From NCBI RefSeq assembly GCF_900101905.1, contig NZ_FNAJ01000001.1:124001-188000 (forward strand): 64,000 nucleotides of DNA, given 5' to 3'. The first letter of the stretch is position 1; the number at the start of each line of letters is the position of its first letter. The notes below the pieces were generated by a model, which made no database searches, was not told where the DNA came from, and saw only the letters and a list, made by a program, of their open reading frames with translations. Source of the DNA: Myxococcus virescens (GTDB lineage: Bacteria > Myxococcota > Myxococcia > Myxococcales > Myxococcaceae). The position numbers were made by a program, and so were the translations under genes. This document shows positions 48,429-60,442 of this stretch, in pieces.

Positions 48429-49467
48429 GCGGCCCGTCCGACTCGCGCACCATGCGCACCACGGCGTCCACCCAGGCCGGGTGGGCGTTGAGGGAGGGGA
48501 CCAGCGTCAGCGACTCCCCTCCCGCCTCCAGGAACTGCTCGCGCGCGCGGAGGCCAATCTCCTCCAGCGTCTCCAGGCAGTCCGCCACGAAGGCCGGGCA
48601 CATCACCGCCAGGCGCTTCACGCCCTTCTTCGCCAGCTCCGGCAACACCACGTCCGTGTACGGCTTCACCCACGGCGTGCGGCCCAGCCGCGACTGGAAG
48701 GACACGCTCCACCCATCCGCCGGCAGGCCCAGCCGCTGGGCCAGCCCCCTCGCCGTCGCGTAGCTCTGCGCGCGGTAGCAGTGGCGGTTGGCGTCCGTCA
48801 TGGCATCGCAGCACGAGGCGGTGGACAGGCAGTGCGTCCCCGTGGGGTCGCTCTTGCGCATGTGCCGCTCCGGCAGGCCATGGAAGCTGAAGAGGACGTA
48901 GTCGGCGCGCGCGTCGTCAATCACCGGCCGCGCCACGGCGGTGAAGGCATCCAGGAAGCCTGGGTGCTCGAAGAAGGCCGGCACCGCGCGCACGAAGGGC
49001 ACGTCCCACGACTGGGCCAGCACCTCGTAGGTGCGCGCCAGCGAGGACGCGGTGGAGGACGCGGCCTCCTGCGGGTACAGCGGCAGCACGGTGAACTCCG
49101 ACACGCCGCGCGCCTTGAGCGCCGCGATGCCGTCGGGGATGGAGGGCGAGCCATACCGCATGGCCAGCACCACCTCGTACTCCCCCGCCAGCCGCTCGGC
49201 CACCTGGGCCGCCAGGGCCTGGCTGTACACGAGCAGCGGCGAGCCCTCCTTCATCCAGATTTTGCGGTACGCCTCCGCGCTCTTCGCCGGACGCATCGGG
49301 AGGATGATGAAGTTGAGCAGCGCCCAGCGACCCAGCGGGTGGATGTCGATGACGCGCGGGTCATTGAGGAACTCGCGCAGGTAGCGGCGCACGGGCCCCG
49401 TCTGCGGAGCATCCGGCGTCCCCAGATTGACGAGCAGCAGCCCTCGCTTCGAAGTGGGCGTTGGCAT
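48373..49467 (-). CDS. hemH: ferrochelatase
   Basis: The 364-residue enzyme has the HemH landmarks: GLLLVNLGTPDAP, YRKIWMKEGSPLLVY, LYPQEAASSTAS, FSFHGLPERH (catalytic His) and SFQSRLGRTPWVKPYT. It inserts Fe2+ into protoporphyrin IX. An internal Cys cluster (HCLSTASCCDAM, then RHCY) is placed as in the ferrochelatases that hold a [2Fe-2S] centre with internal ligands. Its start overlaps the apaG stop by one base (TGATG), so the two genes are coupled. The C-terminus is extended and Pro-rich. Confidence 0.95.
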   Translation of the reverse strand: MPTPTSKRGLLLVNLGTPDAPQTGPVRRYLREFLNDPRVIDIHPLGRWALLNFIILPMRPAKSAEAYRKIWMKEGSPLLVYSQALAAQVAERLAGEYEVVLAMRYGSPSIPDGIAALKARGVSEFTVLPLYPQEAASSTASSLARTYEVLAQSWDVPFVRAVPAFFEHPGFLDAFTAVARPVIDDARADYVLFSFHGLPERHMRKSDPTGTHCLSTASCCDAMTDANRHCYRAQSYATARGLAQRLGLPADGWSVSFQSRLGRTPWVKPYTDVVLPELAKKGVKRLAVMCPAFVADCLETLEEIGLRAREQFLEAGGESLTLVPSLNAHPAWVDAVVRMVRESDGPPTAVAGPSALAREPIPPR

Positions 49468-49853
49468 CAGTGCAGGGAGTTGGGAAGGGTGAGCGCGAAC
49501 TCGGCGATGCGCGCCTCGAAGTGCGTGCCGTCCGGCCGCACCATGTCATAGGTGCCGCGCATGGTGCCGAAGGGCGTGCGCAGCATGGCCCAGCTCGTGT
49601 ACTCGAACCGCTCTCCGGGCCCCAGGTGGGGCTGGCGGCCCACCACGCCCTCGCCCCTTACCTCTTCCACCTTGCCCGTGGCGTCGGTGATGACCCAATG
49701 GCGCGCCTTGAGCTGCGCCGGCGCGTCGCCCTCGTTGGCAATCTCCACCGTGTACATGAAGGCGAACTGCCCGGACTCCGGAGCGCTGCGCTCCGGCCAG
49801 TAGGCGGGCTTCACGGTGATGCGGATGCCGTCGGTGGTGGCGCTGGAGGACAT
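49467..49853 (-). CDS. apaG: ApaG/DUF525 protein
   Basis: The 128-residue protein is a single ApaG domain (immunoglobulin-like fold): FMYTVEIANEG, ARHWVITDATGKVEEVRGEGVVGRQP, LGPGERFEYTSW and GTMRGTYDM. ApaG is linked to Co2+ and Mg2+ homeostasis and Ap4A levels, but its mechanism is not settled. It lies directly upstream of hemH with a one-base overlap. A terminator separates it from the terC gene upstream. Confidence 0.93.
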   Translation of the reverse strand: MSSSATTDGIRITVKPAYWPERSAPESGQFAFMYTVEIANEGDAPAQLKARHWVITDATGKVEEVRGEGVVGRQPHLGPGERFEYTSWAMLRTPFGTMRGTYDMVRPDGTHFEARIAEFALTLPNSLH

Positions 49854-49895
49854 GCCCCCAGATTTGGCGGCAACGGCGGCCACTTGCAAGGAAAA

Positions 49896-49917
49896 CGCTG
49901 GGTTGGAAGCCCCAGCG
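49896..49917 (-). terminator. intrinsic terminator after terC gene
   Basis: On the minus strand, a 7-bp stem (CGCTGGG with CCCAGCG) and an 8-base loop are followed by TTTTCC. It lies downstream of the terC stop codon and before the apaG start. Confidence 0.6.
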
Positions 49918-49923
49918 CCCTGC

Positions 49924-50874
49924 CTACGTCTTCGCGCTTTCCCGGTCCTGTCCGGGCTCCGGCTGCTTCGGCCACACCAGCGAGGCGACGATGGCCGCCA
50001 CCAGCACGCCGGCAATCACGCCCAGGGAGATGCCGATGGGGACGTGGATGTCGAAGAAGGTGATGAGCATCTTCACGCCCACGAAGCCCAGGATGGCGCT
50101 CAGGCCCACCTTCAGGAAGTGGAACTTCTCCATCAGGCTGGCCACGACGAAGAACAGCGAGCGCAGGCCCAGGATGGCGCACACGTTGGACGTGTAGATG
50201 ATGAAGGCGTCCTGGCTGATGCCCAGCACCGCGGGGATGGAGTCCAGCGCGAAGAGCAGGTCCGTGGCCTCCACCACCAGCAGCACGATGAACAGCGGCG
50301 TGAACTTGCTGCGGCCGTCCTCCTGCACCATGAAGCGGCTGCCTTCACCCAGCCGGGCCACCGGCAGCACCCGGCGCGCGAACTTCACGATGCCCTTCTG
50401 CTCCGGGTCCATCTCCTCGTCCTTGGACACCAGCATCTTCACCGCGGTGAAGACGAGGAACGCGCCGAACAGGTAGATGAGCCAGTGGAACTGCTTCACC
50501 AGCGCCGTGCCGGCGATGATGAGGCCAGCGCGCATGACGAACGCGCCCAGGATGCCCCAGAAGAGCACCCGGTGCTGGTGCTCGGGCGCCACCCGGAAGT
50601 AGCTGAACACCATCAGGAAGACGAAGAGGTTGTCGACGGAGAGCGCGTACTCCACCACGTACGCCGTCAACCACTGGAGCCCCACGGTGGGCCCCTGGTA
50701 GTGCCAGATGCCCGCGCAGAAAATCAGGCTGAGGGTAATCCACACCAACGTCCAGAGGCCCGCCTCCTTCGGCGTCACCGCATGGTCCTTGCGATGGAAC
50801 AGCCCGAGGTCCAGCGCGAGCATCGCGAGGACGAAGACGTTGAAACCCACCCAGAGCGCGACTTGCGTGTTCAC
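49924..50874 (-). CDS. TerC/Alx-family membrane protein
   Basis: The 316-residue protein has about nine hydrophobic segments and the TerC signature: YVVEYALSVDNLFVFLMVFSYF with an intramembrane Asp, and VVEATDLLFALDSIPAVLGISQD with a second set of acidic residues. TerC/Alx proteins export manganese and are linked to metal loading of secreted enzymes. Translation starts at GTG with AGGA eight bases upstream. I found no yybP-ykoY Mn riboswitch in the 128 bases upstream. Confidence 0.93.
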   Translation of the reverse strand: MNTQVALWVGFNVFVLAMLALDLGLFHRKDHAVTPKEAGLWTLVWITLSLIFCAGIWHYQGPTVGLQWLTAYVVEYALSVDNLFVFLMVFSYFRVAPEHQHRVLFWGILGAFVMRAGLIIAGTALVKQFHWLIYLFGAFLVFTAVKMLVSKDEEMDPEQKGIVKFARRVLPVARLGEGSRFMVQEDGRSKFTPLFIVLLVVEATDLLFALDSIPAVLGISQDAFIIYTSNVCAILGLRSLFFVVASLMEKFHFLKVGLSAILGFVGVKMLITFFDIHVPIGISLGVIAGVLVAAIVASLVWPKQPEPGQDRESAKT

Positions 50875-50950
50875 GTAGCAATCCTGTTGCAGGGTATGAC
50901 GGGGCGCACCCTACCGGCGGGCTGACTGTGCGTCGACCCCTCGCGTGAAA

Positions 50951-50981
50951 CCCGCTGGACCTCCTGCGTTCGTCCAGCGGG
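50951..50981 (-). terminator. intrinsic terminator after glgX
   Basis: A perfect 10-bp stem (CCCGCTGGAC with GTCCAGCGGG) and an 11-base loop lie 22 bases downstream of the glgX stop. On the minus strand it is followed by TTTCAC, a short T run. It probably ends the treY-glgX transcript. Confidence 0.65.
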
Positions 50982-51002
50982 CCCCTTCCGGCCCCGAGGG
51001 GG

Positions 51003-53140
<2,138 letters not shown>

Positions 53141-53144
<4 letters not shown>

Positions 53145-56100
53145 CCGGCGCTCCTCTCCAGCAGAATCACCGGGAACTCCGCCAGGAGCGGCCCCAGGGG
53201 CAACACCGCGCCACCCGGTCCACGCTCGGGCCGCACCTGACGGCCGGTGAACACATCGCGGAACATCATGCCCGCATATGCCTCCGGAAGGTCCAGGAAC
53301 GTGCTGCCGTAAGCGCCCGCCAGCCCTTCGGGGGACTGCAGGGCGGACAGGGTGTAACGCGGCGCGCAGGCCACCAACACCGTGTCGCCGTGCTCGCGGG
53401 CGAAGGCCACCGCTGCTTTCGCCCGGGCGCCGGTCAGCTCGAGCGCCCGGTAGCCGCCCTTCCGGAAGAGGGCCGCCTGCCGCTGGCGCAGCCGCAGGGA
53501 CTCCGTCAGGACGTAGAGCTTCACTTGGCCGTCATCGAGGTTCGCCGCCAGCCGTGCGCTCAGCGCGGCCCGGTCCTTCTCCGCCTCGGCGTCCAGCGTC
53601 TCCAGCAGCCGCGCGCGCAGCGCGAAGTCCACGGGCCGCCGGTTGTCCGGGTCCACCAGCGACAAGTCCCACAGCTCGCAGCCCTGGTAGGTGTCCACCA
53701 CGCCAGGTGAGGCCATCTTCAGCAGCAGCTGCCCCAGTGCGTTGTACTGGCCCGCGCGCTCGATGGAGCGCTTGAAGTCCCGCACGTCCGCCAGGAAGGA
53801 GCCCGTCACCTTCGAGTCGAAGCAGGCGTCCACGTAGCGCGCCACCGCCTCGTCATAGGCGCTGTCGGGGTTGGTCCACGAGGTGCGGACCTTGGCCTCC
53901 TTGATGGCCTTGCCCATGTACTCGCGCACCCGGCGCTGGAAGTCCGCCAGTTCCTCCGCGGAGTGGGCGTCGCCCATGGGCCACGCCCCCACCACCGTCT
54001 GGAAGAAGAGGTACATGTCATTGGCCGTGGGCGCCGGACCGGACGGCAGCTGGGACACCGCCTTCTCCGTCTGGCGGGCCCACTTCTTCACCCGCTTGCG
54101 CCACTCCTCCGGCACCTCGGTCAGCACGTTGATGCGCGCGCGCACGTCCTCGCTGCGCTTGGTGTCATGGGTGCTGGAGGTGAGCTGGCTGGACGGCCAC
54201 CGCTCCGCGCGCTCCTGGTTGCGCAGGTGGAAGGTGTTGGCGTGGACGCCGAAGCGCTCCGGCTCGCCGCCCACCTCGTTGAGGCTCACCAGCCGGTTGT
54301 AGATGTAGAAGACTGTGTCCTCCAGGCCCTTGGCCATGACAGGCCCCGTCACCTGTTGCAGCTTCATGGCGAAGCGCAGCATTTCCGCCCGCTCGCGCGC
54401 GTCCGCGTGCTCCGGGTAGCGGCGCAGGAGGATGTCGCGCAGGAAGTCGAAGATGGACGCGTTGGTGGTGGCGTTGCGCTCCTTGGCGCGCTGGATGGTC
54501 CACTCGATGTACTGCACGTCGCGCCCGTCCAGCTCCGGGCGCCAGCCGTCCACGTAGGTGCGGTAGACGGGGAACAGGGCGATGAACTCCACCAGCGCCC
54601 GCCGCAGCGAGTTGAGCGTGAAGTCGCGCGTGCGCCGGTTCATCTCCGAGATGCCGTTGAGCGCGTGCGCCAGCACGTTGATTTCGCTGGCCATGGACAC
54701 GCGCATGATGAGCAGCTTCTTCTGGTAGACGAGCTCGGCGAAGTCCGCCTGCCCTCCCACGAAGCGCTCGTACGTCTCCGTCAGCGCCTTCTCCGCGTCC
54801 GGCTGGACGAACACGCCGCTCACCGCATTGGCGTAGCGGTACCCCGTGGTGCCGTGCACGGCCCAGGATTCGGGCATGCGCTCGCGGCCGCCCTGAATCT
54901 TCTCCACCACCACGTACAGCGCCTTGCGCAGCCGACTGTCCGGCTGCTGCGTCACCTCCGCGCGCCAGCGCTCGCGCAGCGTGGACTCCACCGCCGGCCA
55001 GCGCGTGTCATCCTCCGCATGCGTCTGGAGAAACAGCGCGTGGGCCCGCTCCACGAAGTACGCCTCCTGCAGGTCCAGGAAGTAGGCGGTCGGGTCGAAG
55101 AGGCCGTCCGGGTGGTCGATGCGCAGCCCCGTGACGAGCCCCTCGCGCAGCCAGCGGAAGATGAGCGCGTGCGCCTCCTGGAAGACATCCGGGTCCTCCT
55201 CGCGCAGCGCGGCCAGGCCGTTGATGTCGAAGAAGCGCCGGTAATTGATTTCCTCGCCCGCCACCCGCCAGTGCGCCAACCGATAGCTGCACGCCGCCAG
55301 CACCGAGTCCAGCAGGTCATATGAGCGCGGGTTGCCCGGCTCGCCATTGAAGACGCGGACGTTGTCCTCGATGTAGGCCAGCATCTCCGGGAACTCCGCC
55401 GTCACCGCGGCCAGCCGGCGCTTGATGACCTCCTTCTCCCGGTGGCGCTCCACCACCTTCGGCCGCTCCACCTCCGTGCGCGAGGGCAGGTAGTCGATGG
55501 CGGTGAGGATGGACAGGAACTCCAGCATGCCGGGGTGCTCCTCCCCCAGCCGCGACTCCAGCCGCTCCAGTCCATGGCGGAGGATGCGGGAGTACTGACG
55601 CGGCGCCACCGGCAGCAGGTGGTCGTAGTAATGGAGGAAGAAGGCGCCGTCGCGGAAGGACAGCTTCAGCTCCCCTCGCTCCAGGACGATGCCGTACTGG
55701 TCCCCCAGAATCGGCAGCAACACCCTGTCCCGCAGCTCCTCCTTCACCGGCGACCAGTCGATGTCGAAGAACTTCGCGTAGACGGAGGACGGGCCGTTCT
55801 CCAGCACGTCGAACCACAGACGGTTGTCCCGCTCGATGCCCATGTGGTTGGGCACCACGTCCAGCACCTGCCCCATGCCCTGCGCACGCAGCGCCGCGCA
55901 GAGCGCCGCGTGCGATTCGGGCGTCCCGACTTCGGGATTCAACTGTTGGTGGTCCACGCAGTCGTAGCCGTGCGTGCTTCCGGGGGTGGCCTTCAGATAG
56001 GGCGAGGCATAAAGGTCACTCACCCCCAGGCGGGCCAGGTACGGCACCACCTGCCGCGCGTCCTCGAAGGTGAAGCCCTGATGGAACTGCACTCGGTACG

Positions 56101-56242
56101 TGGACAGGGGCGTGTGCGGACGCGCATCCAGCTCCGCCTGGACGCGTGCGTAGAGCCCTTCGGCCAGGGCCTCCGCCGTCATCGTGGCGCCACCCGCCCC
56201 ATTCGAGGCGGACCCCTCTTCTTCCAAGGCGTCGAGCAACAT
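53141..56242 (-). CDS. treY: maltooligosyl trehalose synthase
   Basis: The 1033-residue enzyme has the TreY layout: YRVQFHQGFTF and YASPYLKATPGSTHGYD at the start, VVPNHMGIE near 130, then GLRIDHPDGLFDP with the nucleophile Asp near 375. A long helical insert and SSTHDTKRSEDVRARI near 690 follow. It isomerises the reducing-end glucose of a maltodextrin to a trehalose linkage. The partner TreZ is not in the window. The start at 56242 has no clear Shine-Dalgarno sequence; an ATG at 56182 gives 1013 residues and is equally possible. Confidence 0.95.
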
Positions 56243-56347
56243 GTGGCGCAGAGGTAGGCCGCCCGCCCGCCGACCGCCAGCACGCAGAAACGCGTCCGCC
56301 CTCTATCCAACGCTCCGCGCCGACACGCCAACCCCTGGAAATGCAAA

Positions 56348-56374
56348 GGGCCCGCCGCTTGTCGCGGCGAGCCC
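56348..56374 (-). terminator. hairpin terminator after SWIB gene
   Basis: On the minus strand, a hairpin of 6 plus 4 bp (one internal mismatch) with a TTGTC/GACAA loop is followed by CTTTGCATTT. It sits between the SWIB stop at 56408 and the treY start at 56242. Confidence 0.5.
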
Positions 56375-56407
56375 CGAGTACGGCCACCGGGAGGCCCCGG
56401 CCAATGC

Positions 56408-56725
56408 TCAGCTCAGCTGCTTGTTCACCAGCGCCGTCATCTCGAACATGGTGACGCTCTTCTTGCCACCAAAGATGGGCTTGAGCTTGTCGTCGGCGTT
56501 GATCTGCCGCTTGTTCTTCGCGTCCTGCAGGCCCTGCTTCTTGATGTAGGCCCAGAGCTTCTTGACAACCTCGGTGCGCGGCAGCGGCTTCGCGCCGACG
56601 ATCTCAGCGAGCGCGGCAGACGGCGTCATCTCCTTCATGAACGACGCGTTCGGCGTGCGCTTCTTCGCAGCGGGAGCCTTCTTCGCGGCGGGAGCCTTCT
56701 TCGCAGCAGCTTTCTTGGCGGCCAT
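56408..56725 (-). CDS. SWIB/MDM2-domain protein with histone-like Lys/Ala tail
   Basis: The 105-residue protein has an N-terminal tail of about 22 residues made of repeated AAKKAPAAKK units. A SWIB domain follows (about 30-105: PSAALAEIVGAKPLPRTEVVKKLWAYIKKQGLQD, then INADDKLKPIF). SWIB proteins in eukaryotes belong to chromatin remodellers. Bacterial copies occur in chlamydiae and several proteobacteria and probably bind DNA-associated proteins. The basic tail resembles histone H1, suggesting nucleoid binding. It is monocistronic. Confidence 0.93.
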   Translation of the reverse strand: MAAKKAAAKKAPAAKKAPAAKKRTPNASFMKEMTPSAALAEIVGAKPLPRTEVVKKLWAYIKKQGLQDAKNKRQINADDKLKPIFGGKKSVTMFEMTALVNKQLS

Positions 56726-57072
56726 TCGTCTTGAGTCTCCTCCCCTCCGAAGGGGACGTTGTACGGCTTTGCTTATGTGAAGCGAGAGCCGTTGCGGCGT
56801 AGAAGTAGCACGCCCAAGCCCGAAAAACAGCCCTCTCCTGCGTTTTTCCCTCTGAGCGCCCCTCTACGAACGCGGCTGGAGCCCGAGAATCAGCCTCCGG
56901 AGCGCTCGGCACCCTCGCGCGCCTTCACTTCGGAACGCGTCCGGAGCCCGAAAATCAGCCTCCGGAACGCTATCTTCCCTCGGGAAACCCCTTAACGGCG
57001 TGGATCACTCCCGGAAGCGGCCGCCGGATTCTCCTTGCGGTCGTGGTGTGTTTTTTTGGATGAAACCCCAAC
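56726..57072. other. repeat-bearing intergenic region upstream of the ether-lipid-like operon
   Basis: This 347-base gap separates the divergent SWIB and epimerase genes. It contains three copies of an about 64-base tandem element (56817, 56880 and 56945 mark the AGCCCGA core) and a T-rich tract at 57051-57058 just before the epimerase Shine-Dalgarno region. Short ORFs in it lack coding signs. Promoters for both genes must lie here, but none could be assigned. Confidence 0.5.
56817..56970. repeat. about 64-base tandem repeat, three copies
   Basis: Copies 1 (56878-56905) and 2 (56943-56970) share a 28-base block (GGAGCCCGA[G/A]AATCAGCCTC then CGGA[G/A]CGC) with two mismatches, 65 bases apart. 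Upstream bases GAACGCG also repeat. A degenerate copy with AGCCCGAAAAACAGCC begins at 56817, 63 bases before copy 1. In copy 2, TCCGGAG (56940-56946) and CTCCGGA (56960-56966) are perfect inverted arms. Confidence 0.6.
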
Positions 57073-58053
57073 ATGAGAGCCCTCATCACCGGTGCAGGCG
57101 GCTTCCTGGGAATGTGGTTGGCCAAGGCCCTGGCCGCGCGGGGAGACAGCGTCACATGCCTGTTGCGCCCGGGAGGAGATGCCTCGGGGCTCGCGGGGTT
57201 GACCTACACGCGGGTGGAGGGCGACGTGACGGTGCCCTCCACGCTCTCAGCCGCGGTGACGGGCCAGGACGTCGTCTTCCACCTGGCGGGCGCTCGCCGC
57301 GGCGCGACACGCGACGACTTCATGCGCGTCAACGCGGAGGGCACCCGCCACCTGTGCGAGGCCATGGTGGCCGCGGGCCACCGCCCCCGGCTGGTGCTCA
57401 CCGGCTCGCTGGCCGCCTGCGGTCCGTCCACGCCCACCCGGCCGCATGTGGAGGAAGACGCCTTCCACCCCCACGAATGGTATGGGGAGAGCAAGGCGGA
57501 GGCGGAGCGCATCGCCTTCTCCTATGGAGACCGGCTGCCCGTCACGGTGTCCCGGCCGCCGCGCATCCTGGGGCCCGGGGACCGGGAGAACCTCCCCTTC
57601 TTCAAGATGGCTCAGCGCGGCATCCGGCTGGAGCTGTCCGGCGGCCCTCGCCCGTTGACCATGGTGGATGTGGAGGACGTGGTGGACATCCTCTTGTTGC
57701 AGGCCACCCACCCGGCGGCCATTGGTGAGGCCTTCTTCTGCGCGGGCCCCGGCGAGCCCCTGTCCTTGGAGAAGGTGCAGGACCTGGGCGCGCAGGTCCT
57801 GGGCCTGACGCCCCGCACGGTGCGCGTGTCCCCCGCGCTGCTGCGGGCCATGGCCACGGCGGCGGACGGCGTGTCCCAGCTGACGGGCCGCAAGCTGCCC
57901 CTGAGCCGGAAGATGGCGAAGCAGCTGTTGGCGCCCGCCTGGACGTGCTCCGGAGCCAAGGCCGAGCGGCTGCTCGGCTTTCACCCCCAGCGCGACCTGG
58001 CGGACTCCATCCGTCGCAGCGTGCAGTGGTACCGGGAGCAGGGCTGGCTGTAG
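57073..58053 (+). CDS. extended SDR NAD-dependent epimerase/dehydratase
   Basis: The 326-residue protein has the NAD-binding GAGGFLGMW near the N-terminus, VVFHLAGARRG near 72, a Ser in LTGSLAACG and the YxxxK pair in WYGESKAEAER. It belongs to the 3-beta-HSD/epimerase-like extended SDRs. It is the first gene of a presumed operon with a HAD phosphatase, a LarA-like protein and an ElbD-type enzyme, so it may reduce or oxidise a lipid intermediate. The downstream gene starts 91 bases later. Confidence 0.9.
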   Translation: MRALITGAGGFLGMWLAKALAARGDSVTCLLRPGGDASGLAGLTYTRVEGDVTVPSTLSAAVTGQDVVFHLAGARRGATRDDFMRVNAEGTRHLCEAMVAAGHRPRLVLTGSLAACGPSTPTRPHVEEDAFHPHEWYGESKAEAERIAFSYGDRLPVTVSRPPRILGPGDRENLPFFKMAQRGIRLELSGGPRPLTMVDVEDVVDILLLQATHPAAIGEAFFCAGPGEPLSLEKVQDLGAQVLGLTPRTVRVSPALLRAMATAADGVSQLTGRKLPLSRKMAKQLLAPAWTCSGAKAERLLGFHPQRDLADSIRRSVQWYREQGWL

Positions 58054-58144
58054 CCCCTTCTCCCCCCGAGCCGCCGGGAGGCACGCCAAACTCCCGGCAT
58101 CATTGACCTCCCCCCCCTCGAAGTGTCAGGAAGCCCGCAGCCCC

Positions 58145-58810
58145 ATGTCCTCGAAAGCTGCCTTCTTCGATGTCGACGGGACGCTCGTGAAGACGAACGT
58201 CGTCCACGTCTACGCGTACTACGCGATGAACCGCGGCTCCGTCCTGGGCATCGCGGGGCGGACCCTGAGCACCGCCCTCAGCGTGCCGCTCTTCGGTGTC
58301 ATGGACGCGGTGGACCGCAAGACGTTCAACGAGTTCTTCTACCGCTACTATGCGGGCCTGAGCGAAGACCGCCTGGTCACCATCGCCGAGGACATGTTCG
58401 AGGACGTGCTTCAGCCCGCCCTCTTCGAGCAGACGCAGGACCTCATCGACCAGGCCCGCCGCAGCGGCTGCAAGATTGTCCTCGTCACGGGCGCGCTGGA
58501 CTTCACCATGCGCCCGCTGGCGCGCCACCTGGGCGCCGACGACATGATCGCCAACAAGATGCAGTTCGTGGGCGGCAAGGCGACCGGCAAGGTGATTCCG
58601 CCCATCATCGAAGGCGCGAACAAGGCGAACGCCATCCGCGCCTACTGCACCAAGGAGGGCCTGTCGCTGGACAAGTGCCACGGCTACTCCGACAGCGCCT
58701 CTGACTACGCGATGCTCGCGGTGGTGGGCCGTCCCACCGCGGTGAACCCGGACCTGCGGCTGCGCTCCATCGCGCGCGCCTACAACTGGCCCATCCTCGA
58801 CCTCAAGTAA
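58145..58810 (+). CDS. HAD-superfamily IB phosphatase
   Basis: The 221-residue protein has HAD motif [13 protein letters not shown] near residue 7, motif II in [10 protein letters not shown], a Lys in GANKANAIR and motif [14 protein letters not shown]. The helical cap places it in subfamily IB, with phosphoserine phosphatase and CicA. In this operon it could remove phosphate from a lipid or glycerol precursor (inference). It is followed 13 bases later by the LarA-like gene. Confidence 0.9.
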   Translation: MSSKAAFFDVDGTLVKTNVVHVYAYYAMNRGSVLGIAGRTLSTALSVPLFGVMDAVDRKTFNEFFYRYYAGLSEDRLVTIAEDMFEDVLQPALFEQTQDLIDQARRSGCKIVLVTGALDFTMRPLARHLGADDMIANKMQFVGGKATGKVIPPIIEGANKANAIRAYCTKEGLSLDKCHGYSDSASDYAMLAVVGRPTAVNPDLRLRSIARAYNWPILDLK

Positions 58811-58823
58811 GAGCCCCCACGCC

Positions 58824-60434
58824 ATGCGCCCGTTCAAGACGCTCCAGAAGCTGTACGACGAGGAAAGCCAGGTCGTCATCACCGAGAAGGGCAGCCCCCC
58901 GCGCGTGCTGTTCCACGGTGAGAACTTCCTGCAGGAAGACCTTCCGGTCGGCACGCGCGTCATCTTCCCGCGCCCGCCCCTGGCCGGCGTGCCCAACGTC
59001 AAGGCCGCCATCCGCTACGCCATCAACAACCCGGAGGGCATGGAGCCGCTGCACGCGCTCCTCAAGCCGGGCATGCGCCTGACGTGCGTCATCGACGACA
59101 TCAGCGTGCCGCTGCCGCCCATGGTCACGCCGGACGTGCGGCAGACCATCCTGGAAATCGTCCTGGAGCTGGCCGCCGACAGCGGCGTGGATGACGTGCA
59201 CCTCATCATCGCCAACGCCCTGCACCGCCGGATGACGGAAGGCGAGATGAAGCGCATGGTGGGCGAGAAGATCTTCGACGCCTACTACCCGGACCGCTAC
59301 TACAACCACGACGCCGAGGACCCGGACGGGATGGTCGCGCTGGAGCGCACGTCCCACGGTGAAGAGGTGTCGGTGAACCGCCGCGTGGCGGAGAGCGACC
59401 TCATCGTCTACGTGAATGTGAACTTCGTGCCCATGAACGGCGGGCACAAGTCCATGGGCACCGGCGTGTCCAACTACGCGTCGCTGCGCCACCACCACAA
59501 CCCGAAGACCATCCGCGCCTCCGACAGCTACATGGAGCCGAAGACGAGCGCGCTCTACAAGAGCAACGAGCGCATCGGGCGCAACATCGACAAGCACCTG
59601 AAGGTCTTCCACATCGAGACGGCGCTGAACAACCGCATGTTCGGCGGCCCCACCGACTTCCTGGCGAAGAAGGAAGAGGACTACACGGAGGCGGACCGGC
59701 TGAAGTTCCAGGCCATGCGCTTCGCGCTGTCCAAGCTGCCGCGCGCGGCGGCGCGCAAGGTGCTCAACTCCGTCCCCGCGCCCTATGACGTCACGGGCGT
59801 CTACGCCGGCGCCACGGAGCCCACGCACGCGAAGACGCTGGAGACGAGCTACAAGCAGTACGTGGTGCCGGTGGAGGGGCAGAGCGACATCGTCATCTTC
59901 CCCATCCCGTTCATCTCCCCGTACAGCGTCAACTCCATCCTCAACCCGCTGCTGGTGCAGGTGATGGGGCTGGGCTACTTCTACAACCTGAACCGCGGCG
60001 TGCCGCTGGTGAAGAAGGGCGGCGTGCTCATCCTCCTGCACCCGGCCTACGACGAGTTCGACCCGGAGCACCACCCCAGCTACATCGAGTTCTTCCACCG
60101 GCTGCTGCCGGAGACGCGCGACTCCATGAAGCTGGAGCACAAGTACGAGCGCGAGTTCGCGGAGAACCCCAGCTACGTGCACCTGTACCGCAAGGGCAAC
60201 GCCTACCACGGCGTGCACCCCTTCTACATGTGGTACTGGGGCGAGAATGGCCGCCAGCACGTGGGCAAGGTCATTGTCGCGGGCGCGGAGAACAACCACG
60301 TCCCCGCCCTGATGGGCTGGGACCGCACCGACACGCTCACCGAGGCCATTGAAGAGGCGCGCGGGTTCATGGGCCGCTCGGCCACCATCAGCCTGCTGCG
60401 CATCGCGCCCACGGTGATGGTGGATGTGAAGTGA
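58824..60434 (+). CDS. LarA-like (lactate-racemase-domain) protein
   Basis: The 536-residue protein has features of the nickel-pincer LarA family. These are an [11 protein letters not shown] motif near 91 (DDxTRPxP in LarA), [15 protein letters not shown] near 130 (His of the active site), and [15 protein letters not shown] near 205, where His and Lys resemble the residues that hold the pincer cofactor. It is longer than LarA by about 110 residues. Its job in a lipid gene cluster is unclear; it may be a racemase or epimerase of a hydroxy acid. It lies between the HAD gene and the ElbD-type gene. Confidence 0.72.
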   Translation: MRPFKTLQKLYDEESQVVITEKGSPPRVLFHGENFLQEDLPVGTRVIFPRPPLAGVPNVKAAIRYAINNPEGMEPLHALLKPGMRLTCVIDDISVPLPPMVTPDVRQTILEIVLELAADSGVDDVHLIIANALHRRMTEGEMKRMVGEKIFDAYYPDRYYNHDAEDPDGMVALERTSHGEEVSVNRRVAESDLIVYVNVNFVPMNGGHKSMGTGVSNYASLRHHHNPKTIRASDSYMEPKTSALYKSNERIGRNIDKHLKVFHIETALNNRMFGGPTDFLAKKEEDYTEADRLKFQAMRFALSKLPRAAARKVLNSVPAPYDVTGVYAGATEPTHAKTLETSYKQYVVPVEGQSDIVIFPIPFISPYSVNSILNPLLVQVMGLGYFYNLNRGVPLVKKGGVLILLHPAYDEFDPEHHPSYIEFFHRLLPETRDSMKLEHKYEREFAENPSYVHLYRKGNAYHGVHPFYMWYWGENGRQHVGKVIVAGAENNHVPALMGWDRTDTLTEAIEEARGFMGRSATISLLRIAPTVMVDVK

Positions 60435-60442
60435 GGACGCCC

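Noticed and set aside
50875..51002. yybP-ykoY manganese riboswitch upstream of the TerC gene
   Set aside because: TerC genes often carry it, so I looked for its conserved stems. The upstream sequence does not show them; a glgX terminator fills part of the gap.
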